Assembly: GCF_000597725.1 (NCBI RefSeq)
Contig: NZ_JFBL01000008.1
Location: 62,001 to 126,000 of the forward strand
DNA length: 64,000 nucleotides
Direction of reading: 5' to 3'
Source of the DNA: Sulfurospirillum arcachonense DSM 9755
Lineage (GTDB): Bacteria; Campylobacterota; Campylobacteria; Campylobacterales; Sulfurospirillaceae
The position numbers and the translations under genes were made by a program. The notes below the pieces were generated by a model. It was not told where the DNA came from, did no database searches, and worked only from the letters and a program-made list of their open reading frames with translations. This document shows positions 17,247 through 23,251 of the stretch, piece by piece. The first letter of the stretch is position 1; each line of letters starts with the position of its first letter.

Positions 17247-18188
17247 ATGAAGAATTTTTTAAAAATTGTCGTTATAGGATTGTTTAGTTTGAGTTTTCTT
17301 TATGCAGGATTAGCACCAAAAGTATATCCTCAAGGAGGTGTTGGTGAAATGGTTAAATTGGGTGAGCAAATTGCTTTGCATACAGATACACATCCACTTA
17401 CAAAAGATTTTGTTGGCAATAAATTAAATTGTGCAAGCTGTCATTTAAAGGGCGAAGATGGCAAACCTGGGACTGCAAATGGACTTACTTCTTGGTTAGA
17501 TACAGCAACATCATTCCCAGCTTGGTCAAAAAGAGAAAAATCAGTACAAACTTTACAAGACAGATCAAACAACTGTTTTATGAGAAGTATGAATGGGAAA
17601 AGATTGGTTATAGATAGTAAAGCTTCTATAGCGATTGCTTCATATATAACTTGGTTGTCTACAGGAAAACCTATTAATATGAATGTGAAAGGACCTTGGG
17701 GACCAACAAATACAAAACTATGGCCAACAGGTATTAAGCATTTTAAACCAATTCAGAAAAAAGCAACTCATATAAATTATGTTAATGGAGAAAAAGTATT
17801 TAAAAGTAAATGTGCTATGTGCCATGGTCAAGATGGTAAAGGTATAGCAGCATTTCCTCCTTTATGGGGAAAAAATGCAAAAGGTGAATGGCTATCTTAT
17901 AATACAGGAGCAGGTATGAGTAAACTTGATAAAGGTGCTGCGTATGTGAAACTCAAAATGCCTTTAAATCAAGAAGGAAGTCTTAGTGATCAAGAAGCTG
18001 CTGATGTAATGTTGTTTGTTAATGCACAAGAGCGAGCTAATTTTGATTTAGCAAAAGGTTTGTTACCAAAAGAAGAAATGGGTTATTATAATTCAAATGT
18101 TTTAAAAGAAAAGCATTCTGTAAGAAGTAACTTTAAAGCTTTGGGTTTAGATATTGATGTCATTAGAAATGATAAAAAAATAAAGTAA
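17247..18188 (+). CDS. tsdA: Dihaem c-type cytochrome, TsdA-like thiosulfate dehydrogenase / tetrathionate reductase
   Basis: A 313-residue exported protein (signal peptide about 1-20) with two haem c sites: CASCH (Cys62, Cys65, His66) and CAMCH (Cys189, Cys192, His193). Around residue 106 it has RSNNCFMRSMNG, matching the TsdA pattern in which a cysteine (here Cys110) is the second axial ligand of the active-site haem; FPAWSKREKSVQTLQDR just before it also fits. TsdA couples two thiosulfate to tetrathionate, and in C. jejuni acts mainly as a tetrathionate reductase. No TsdB cytochrome is adjacent. Direction of the reaction is not readable from sequence. Confidence 0.8.
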   Translation: MKNFLKIVVIGLFSLSFLYAGLAPKVYPQGGVGEMVKLGEQIALHTDTHPLTKDFVGNKLNCASCHLKGEDGKPGTANGLTSWLDTATSFPAWSKREKSVQTLQDRSNNCFMRSMNGKRLVIDSKASIAIASYITWLSTGKPINMNVKGPWGPTNTKLWPTGIKHFKPIQKKATHINYVNGEKVFKSKCAMCHGQDGKGIAAFPPLWGKNAKGEWLSYNTGAGMSKLDKGAAYVKLKMPLNQEGSLSDQEAADVMLFVNAQERANFDLAKGLLPKEEMGYYNSNVLKEKHSVRSNFKALGLDIDVIRNDKKIK

Positions 18189-18196
18189 GTTATATA

Positions 18197-18224
18197 ACCA
18201 AAGAGGTTTGAGAGCCTCTTTGGT
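18197..18224 (+). terminator. Hairpin after tsdA
   Basis: ACCAAAGAGG / CCTCTTTGGT form a perfect 10-bp stem with an eight-base loop, nine bases past the tsdA stop. The tail is ATAATAATA rather than a U-run. The same tail holds TATAAT (18224-18229), a possible promoter for the sensor operon. Confidence 0.6.
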
Positions 18225-18235
18225 ATAATAATAGT

Positions 18236-19153
18236 ATGAAAAAAATATACTTTTTAGCTTTAGTGGCATTTAGCACTATACTGCTTATACTTTTTGTTTT
18301 TTATAATCGTTATAGTACTTATTATGAAGATGAAAAGATGGATTCTTATATTTCTCAAAATATTGATATTCTCAATGAAAATTTAAATTTTCAAAAGAGA
18401 TATGCACTTTCCCTTTCTCTATTTATTTCACAAAATCAAGTTATAAAAAAAGCTTTACATGTCAACAATCAAGCTTTAGCTTTACAAGAGATATCACGCT
18501 TTACAAAAGAGATAAAAAACTCAGCAGGAATTGATAACATTGAGATTCAAGTTCATACAAAAAAGTTAGAAGCTTTTGCAAGAAATTGGGACAATAGTAA
18601 TTATATGGGGGCAAAGTTAGGTGGTTTTAGAAAAGGATTAGTGAAAGTTAAAAAAACTCAAAAACCTTTTGTTTCTATAGAATTAGGGAAAAGATTAAAT
18701 ATAAAAGCTATATCACCTATTTTTGATGAAAAAAAAGAGTTTATAGGTTCGATTGAAGTTATTATGAATTTTAAAAATATTGAAGCGAGATTGAAAAAAT
18801 TTGATTTAAAAATACTACCTTTACTAGATGAAAAATTTATACATATAGCAGTAGATTTAAAAAATCATGAAAAGATAGGGAAATATTATGTAGTAGACAA
18901 ATTTTACTCTAAAGAGTTATATCAAAAACTAAAAACTCATATGCAAATATTTGATAGCGATAAATTTTACCATGAAATAGATAATAAAATTATTGTTTTA
19001 GTACCTATGTTAAGTGTTGGTATACAAGATGTTGGTTTAATAGTTCTTAGTATGAATGCAAAACAGACTGAGGTTTATTCATATCATAATATTGATGATG
19101 AAAATACCAGATATAGATTTAATAGACAACTACGAGAAGTGAGAATAAAATGA
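18236..19153 (+). CDS. Membrane-anchored Cache-type sensor without output domain
   Basis: A 305-residue protein with one clear membrane segment at about 3-24, then an extracytoplasmic region of about 280 residues. The pattern NENLNFQKRYALSLSLFISQNQ (shown as a short part: FQKRYALSLSLF), KPFVSIELGKRLNIKAISPI and FIGSIEVIMNF is that of a double-Cache ligand-binding domain. There is no second strong membrane segment and no kinase, GGDEF or MCP part. It overlaps the response regulator by four bases (ATGA), so it probably feeds the kinase two genes on. Ligand unknown. Confidence 0.65.
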   Translation: MKKIYFLALVAFSTILLILFVFYNRYSTYYEDEKMDSYISQNIDILNENLNFQKRYALSLSLFISQNQVIKKALHVNNQALALQEISRFTKEIKNSAGIDNIEIQVHTKKLEAFARNWDNSNYMGAKLGGFRKGLVKVKKTQKPFVSIELGKRLNIKAISPIFDEKKEFIGSIEVIMNFKNIEARLKKFDLKILPLLDEKFIHIAVDLKNHEKIGKYYVVDKFYSKELYQKLKTHMQIFDSDKFYHEIDNKIIVLVPMLSVGIQDVGLIVLSMNAKQTEVYSYHNIDDENTRYRFNRQLREVRIK

Positions 19154-19806
19154 AAATTTTACTTTTAGAAGATGACTACCTTTATAAAGTAACAATAAAA
19201 GATTTTTTAGAAGCAAATGAGTATGTAGTTGATGATTATGATGATGGATTAGAAGCTCTTAATGCTATTTATGAAAATAGTTATGCTCTTTTACTTTTAG
19301 ATATAAGAGTTCCTAATTTTGATGGTTATGAAATACTAAAAGATATACGAGCAAATGGAGTTCAAACACCAGTTATAATGCTGACTTCTTTAACAGATAT
19401 AGAAAATTTGAGCCTTGGTTATGATCTTGGATGTAGTGATTATTTACGTAAACCATTTGAATTAAAAGAGCTAAAGTATAGGATTGAGTATATTATTAAA
19501 ACACATAATTTTAAAAGTAGTGAAAATTTGATAAAAATAGATGAGGTTTATAGCTTTGATACCAAAACAAAAACTCTTCTAAAAAATGAAAAAAGTATAG
19601 AGTTAGGGGCTTATGGGATTGAGTTAGTATCTTATTTGGTACAAAATAGAGGGCGATATGTTTCTTTAAATACTCTGCAAAATGTAGTTTGGGAAGGAAA
19701 AGATATTAGCTATGCAGATATTAGGATGTGTGTAAAAAGAGTTAGAGAAAAGTGTGATAAAGATTTTATAAGTAATAAAAAAATGGTTGGATATAAAATT
19801 GGTTGA
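19150..19806 (+). CDS. OmpR/PhoB-family response regulator
   Basis: A 218-residue regulator. The receiver domain has the acidic pair Asp8/Asp9, phospho-acceptor Asp51 (LLLDIRVPNFDGYE), Thr/Ser at MLTSLT and Lys in YLRKPF. The C-terminal winged helix (about 125-218) is short but shows the end motif MVGYKIG. It is coupled on both sides: four bases into the Cache gene and overlapping the kinase start. Target promoters are unknown; the neighbouring tsdA is an obvious candidate. Confidence 0.85.
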   Translation: MKILLLEDDYLYKVTIKDFLEANEYVVDDYDDGLEALNAIYENSYALLLLDIRVPNFDGYEILKDIRANGVQTPVIMLTSLTDIENLSLGYDLGCSDYLRKPFELKELKYRIEYIIKTHNFKSSENLIKIDEVYSFDTKTKTLLKNEKSIELGAYGIELVSYLVQNRGRYVSLNTLQNVVWEGKDISYADIRMCVKRVREKCDKDFISNKKMVGYKIG

Positions 19807-20959
19807 AAAAAACTTTTTAAGTCTCAAATATATATTTACACAAGCTATTATTTTGATATTAATTGTGTCAATTCCTTTGCATTTTTATATTGAAAGTGAG
19901 ATTGAAAACAATACTTTTAAAGATAAAATTGAGTTAGAAACATATGCAAAAAAAGTAGCCAATAAAATATATAGGTTTTCAAATTCACAAGCACAAGAAT
20001 TTTACTTTCCTCGCTCAAATATTTTTAAAAGTGCTATTTATGATGAAAAAGGTAAAGAAATTTTTTCGTTGTTAGAATATAAAATTGAACTATTTTTTTC
20101 AAATATTCTTAGAAAAGATGATAGAGTATATTTTAAAAAGGCATTAAAAGAAAATATTTTTGGTGCGAGTTATTTGGTAGTCTCAAAAAATATTACACAT
20201 GCAAAAATGATACAAAATGTATTGGCTATTTTAATAGTAATTGCTTTTTTAGTGCTTATATCAACATTTTTTATTATAAAACAGAGTTTAGAACCCTATA
20301 AAAAGTTTAATCGTTATTTAGAAAATTTTATAAAAGATGCGATGCATGAACTCAAAACTCCTATAGGAGTTATACTTTTAAATCTTGATGGCTTAGATAA
20401 TATGTATGAAAACAATAAGATGATAAAAAGAGCAAAATCAGCTTTAAAAAACATGGTAGTTGTGTATGAAGACTTAGAGTTTTTTGTAAGAAAAAACAGA
20501 GTAGAGCATCCAAAAGAAAATATCAATATCTCAAATTTTTGTAAAAAAAGAGTAGAATTTTTTATGGATTTGTTAAATTCTAAAGAGATAGAAGTTGAAC
20601 AAAGTATTGAAGAGGATTTGTATATCAATTTTTCTCAATTAGAACTTTCAAGAATCATAGATAATACAATATCTAATGCAATCAAATATTCAAAAAACAA
20701 AACTCAAATACAAATAACTTTGAAAAAAATAGAAGATACAATCGTTTTGAAAATAAAAGATGAGGGCAAAGGTATTAAAGACACCAAAAAAATTTTTAAC
20801 AGATACTATAGGGGAGATAAAATAAGTGGAGGATTTGGTATAGGTCTGAGTATTGTAAAAAATATTTGTGAAAAAAATAGTGTACATGTGGAAGTAAATT
20901 CGCAACCTCAAAAAGGATCAACTTTTATATTTATTTTTAATAATTATGAAGATATTTGA
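19787..20959 (+). CDS. Membrane sensor histidine kinase
   Basis: Begins with TTG at 19787, or TTG at 19799 which gives a start just ahead of the regulator stop; both lack ATG. Up to 390 residues: membrane segments at about 15-34 and 143-165, a short extracytoplasmic loop between, then the H box DAMHELKTPIGV with His187, the N box IDNTISNAIKYSK, and G boxes DEGKGIKDTKKIF and GGFGIGLSIVK. The small sensing loop fits a design in which the upstream Cache protein does the ligand sensing. The bcp promoter sits at its 3' end. Confidence 0.85.
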   Translation: MDIKLVEKNFLSLKYIFTQAIILILIVSIPLHFYIESEIENNTFKDKIELETYAKKVANKIYRFSNSQAQEFYFPRSNIFKSAIYDEKGKEIFSLLEYKIELFFSNILRKDDRVYFKKALKENIFGASYLVVSKNITHAKMIQNVLAILIVIAFLVLISTFFIIKQSLEPYKKFNRYLENFIKDAMHELKTPIGVILLNLDGLDNMYENNKMIKRAKSALKNMVVVYEDLEFFVRKNRVEHPKENINISNFCKKRVEFFMDLLNSKEIEVEQSIEEDLYINFSQLELSRIIDNTISNAIKYSKNKTQIQITLKKIEDTIVLKIKDEGKGIKDTKKIFNRYYRGDKISGGFGIGLSIVKNICEKNSVHVEVNSQPQKGSTFIFIFNNYEDI

Positions 20960-20967
20960 AAAAAAGT

Positions 20968-20973
20968 TATAAT
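20968..20973 (+). promoter_or_regulatory. Candidate -10 box for bcp
   Basis: TATAAT lies 22 bases before the chosen bcp start, immediately after the kinase stop. No convincing -35 is visible, in line with the housekeeping promoters of this group. Confidence 0.3.
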
Positions 20974-20994
20974 CACAATAAAAAAGGAAAATTT

Positions 20995-21462
20995 ATGTTA
21001 AAAGCAGGTGATATTGCACCAGAAATAACTTTACCAAATCAAGATGAGGTAGAGATAAGTTTGAGAGACTTAGAAGGTAAATGGGTTGTACTATATTTCT
21101 ATCCAAAAGATAATACTCCAGGATGTACTACAGAAGCTTGTGAGTTTACAGAAGCACTTCCAGATTTTGATGGTTTGAATGCAGTGGTTTTAGGAGTTAG
21201 TCCAGATAGTCCTAAAAAACATGCAAATTTTATAGCAAAAAAAGATTTATTGATAACTCTTTTAGCAGATGAGAGTAAAGAAGTGTGTGAGAAATATGGT
21301 GTTTGGCAGTTAAAGAAAAATTATGGAAAAGAGTATATGGGTGTGGTTCGTTCAACTTTTCTTATAAGCCCAGCAGGTAAGATAGAAGCTATTTGGGAAA
21401 AAGTGAGAGTAAAAGGTCATGTAGAAGCTGTAAAAGAAAAATTAGCAGAGCTTCAAGCCTAA
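20995..21462 (+). CDS. bcp: Thioredoxin-dependent peroxiredoxin Bcp
   Basis: I start at ATG 20995 (MLKAGDIAPEITLPNQ), the conserved beginning of the family, with AAAGGA upstream; a longer frame from a TTG at 20956 adds 13 unlikely residues. The 155-residue protein has peroxidatic Cys44 and resolving Cys49 in NTPGCTTEACEF, typical of BCP/PrxQ, and reduces hydrogen and organic peroxides with thioredoxin. Two hairpins follow. Confidence 0.95.
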   Translation: MLKAGDIAPEITLPNQDEVEISLRDLEGKWVVLYFYPKDNTPGCTTEACEFTEALPDFDGLNAVVLGVSPDSPKKHANFIAKKDLLITLLADESKEVCEKYGVWQLKKNYGKEYMGVVRSTFLISPAGKIEAIWEKVRVKGHVEAVKEKLAELQA

Positions 21463-21484
21463 AAGCGATGCTATTGCATCGCTT
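21463..21484 (+). terminator. Hairpin after bcp
   Basis: AAGCGATGC / GCATCGCTT form a perfect 9-bp stem with loop TATT, directly after the bcp stop. It is followed by a second, larger palindrome at 21498 instead of a U-tract. Confidence 0.6.
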
Positions 21485-21497
21485 AACTAAATTAGTT

Positions 21498-21529
21498 ATA
21501 AAATAGCTTTACATGTAAAGCTATTTTAT
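21498..21529. terminator. 32-base perfect palindrome between convergent genes, built on CTTTACATGTAAAG
   Basis: Perfect two-fold symmetry centred between 21513 and 21514, with CTTTACATGTAAAG at the middle and ATAAAATAG / CTATTTTAT arms; each strand ends in a U-rich arm, so it can serve as a bidirectional terminator. It contains the stop codon of the minus-strand gene at 21526. The central 14 bases are the dispersed palindrome found elsewhere in coding DNA. Confidence 0.65.
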
Positions 21530-21972
21530 TTAGAAGGTGGATTGAATTTTTTAGGACGATTCATCCAGCCATATAATAAACCAAAAATACCAAAAATTAT
21601 ACCAATCCCGCTAATCAGTGCTCCATATGTTGAATAAAGAGGTTTGTTAACTTCTCTTATGACCATTGAGTCATCAATTTGTAGTTCAATTTTTTGAAAA
21701 TGTTCACCATGATCACTTCCTGGATAAACATTAAGTATCCATTTTCCTGCTCTATTTGGTAAGAAAGAAACCACTCCAGAAGCATCTGTACGTCCTTTTT
21801 GATAAGGAAGTGAAGCATTGGGTGCATAGAGTTCATATTTGGACCAAGAGCTTTGATGTTGTTGGTCAAAAAAGATAGAAGCGTAAATTGCTTTTTGTCC
21901 TATATTGTATTGGACAATATGAGCAAACAGTGAAGTTGTACTTAATAAAATCACTAAAACAAAATGCTTCAT
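21526..21972 (-). CDS. Exported protein with C-terminal membrane anchor, partner of a DUF4198-like protein
   Basis: A 148-residue protein: signal peptide (MKHFVLVILLSTTSLFA), a beta-rich region with GRTDASGVVSFLPNRAGKWIL typical of carboxypeptidase-regulatory-like or invasin-type sandwiches, and a C-terminal membrane segment at about 112-136 ending in a basic tail. The start overlaps the end of the DUF4198-like gene by one base. Such small Ig-like anchored proteins accompany NikM/NikL-type nickel and cobalt uptake parts, so a metal role is possible but not shown; no transporter gene is next to it. Confidence 0.55.
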   Translation of the reverse strand: MKHFVLVILLSTTSLFAHIVQYNIGQKAIYASIFFDQQHQSSWSKYELYAPNASLPYQKGRTDASGVVSFLPNRAGKWILNVYPGSDHGEHFQKIELQIDDSMVIREVNKPLYSTYGALISGIGIIFGIFGLLYGWMNRPKKFNPPSK

Positions 21973-22673
21973 TAATTCACTTTAAAGATAAAAGCACTTT
22001 GCAGTGTTATATTTTCAACATTCATATCTTCAATTTGTGGGGCATATGATTTTGCTGCGATAATCATTACACCTTTTTTTATAATTGGTATATAGGCTAT
22101 ACCAAATTTATTTGTTTTATACGTTGGATCATCATTATCACTCGTTTCAAAACCAGCATTTGCTAGAGCATATCCATCTTTTGTAACAAGAATTGGAAGA
22201 GTATCTCCTATTTTTAAATTTAGTGGATTAATAAGGGGAGTAACTTCCATCTTAAGCCCAACAGGTTTTTTAAAAGCTTCATCCCAATGAAGAAGAGTTT
22301 TACTAAATTTTACACTTTTGAGTGAACTAAAGATGATACCTTTTGCATCTTTTGGTGCGATATTTTTATAGCCTTCCATAGTTTTTGTCCAATAGCCGGC
22401 ATTAAAAAATAGAGTAACCATTGAAGGTTCTCCATCAATTAAAAGTTGAGGAATTTTTTTGTTGAAATCTATACCAGCATTTAACGTTTTTGCATTTTTT
22501 CCAAAAGCTTTAATTCCTTTTAATTGATATTTATCATAGGGTATATAATCTCCATGAGCCCAATAAATAGCCTCATAATGATTTTTGACTTTATGCACCG
22601 TTATTTGATGCGCTTGCAGAGAGATTGCTAGAAGTAACCCAACACAAATTTTACATAATTGACCCATTGTCAT
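21972..22673 (-). CDS. DUF4198-like periplasmic protein
   Basis: A 233-residue exported protein (signal peptide to about ...ISLQAHQ). Its HQITVHKVKNHYEAIYWAHGDY opening, here cut to HYEAIYWAHGDY, the proline-rich VTPLINPLNLKIGDTLPI and the beta-rich GFETSD ... TNKFGIAYIPII match the DUF4198/NikM-type periplasmic domain as I know it. DUF4198 is linked to nickel or cobalt ECF-type uptake in other bacteria. His residues right after the signal cleavage site (AHQITVHK) could bind metal. The RBS is GGAG. The assignment is moderate. Confidence 0.55.
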   Translation of the reverse strand: MTMGQLCKICVGLLLAISLQAHQITVHKVKNHYEAIYWAHGDYIPYDKYQLKGIKAFGKNAKTLNAGIDFNKKIPQLLIDGEPSMVTLFFNAGYWTKTMEGYKNIAPKDAKGIIFSSLKSVKFSKTLLHWDEAFKKPVGLKMEVTPLINPLNLKIGDTLPILVTKDGYALANAGFETSDNDDPTYKTNKFGIAYIPIIKKGVMIIAAKSYAPQIEDMNVENITLQSAFIFKVN

Positions 22674-22757
22674 TCTCCTTTAATAGTAATAATTATATTT
22701 AATTAGTATGCTTAAATAAAATTAATTTAAAAATAATATTATAGAAGGAGTTAAAAT

Positions 22758-22865
22758 ATGCTTAATACTAAAATAAAAAAAATATTATTTATGATATCTA
22801 AAAATACTATTGTGAAGAAAAAAGTTAAAGGATTATATGTTATTTGTTTCTTTTGCTATATTTAA
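22758..22865 (+). CDS. Possible small protein, 35 residues
   Basis: In the 188-base gap between the DUF4198-like gene and the thioredoxin-like gene, an ATG at 22758 follows a very good RBS, AAGGAG at 22745-22750 with seven bases of spacing. The frame gives a 35-residue, Lys-rich peptide with a hydrophobic, aromatic end (GLYVICFFCYI) and overlaps the stop of the convergent gene by four bases. It may be a real small membrane-active protein or the remains of a longer gene. I do not recognise it. Confidence 0.35.
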   Translation: MLNTKIKKILFMISKNTIVKKKVKGLYVICFFCYI

Positions 22866-23251
22866 AATCCAAGTAACCTTTTGGATGCAGTGATAGATTT
22901 TATCGAAAGTGCGCTGAGCATACTTTCATAGATAGCTACTGGTTTTTGACCTATTTCTCTACGTAAAGTTTTTCCTGTTTCATCTAGTGTGAGGCAATTA
23001 GGAATTGAGCGTACATCATAATGCTGTACAATATCTGGATATTTGTGTATATCAATCACATAAATTGTTACGTCATCAAATTGCTTCGATATACTTTCTA
23101 ATCTTTTTTTTACTATTTTACATGGAGCACAAGATGACGAGATAAAAAGGATAAAACATGGTGTTTTTATTGGGTTTTTAGATATAGATGAATCAATAGT
23201 TTTTTGCATTATATTATTTAACTTTTGATATCCAGTTTTACTTCTATCCAT
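22862..23251 (-). CDS. Thioredoxin-like protein with CAPC site
   Basis: Up to 129 residues. ATG at 23251 overlaps the end of the DUF748 gene by 34 bases; ATG at 23209 (MQKTIDSS) is an alternative start just after that stop, but has a poor RBS. The core FILFISSSCAPCKIVKKRL and VRSIPNCLTLD show a thioredoxin fold with a CxxC (CAPC) and the cis-proline. No signal peptide or membrane segment is visible, so it is probably cytoplasmic. Its coupling to the DUF748 gene suggests a shared transcript. Confidence 0.7.
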   Translation of the reverse strand: MDRSKTGYQKLNNIMQKTIDSSISKNPIKTPCFILFISSSCAPCKIVKKRLESISKQFDDVTIYVIDIHKYPDIVQHYDVRSIPNCLTLDETGKTLRREIGQKPVAIYESMLSALSIKSITASKRLLGF

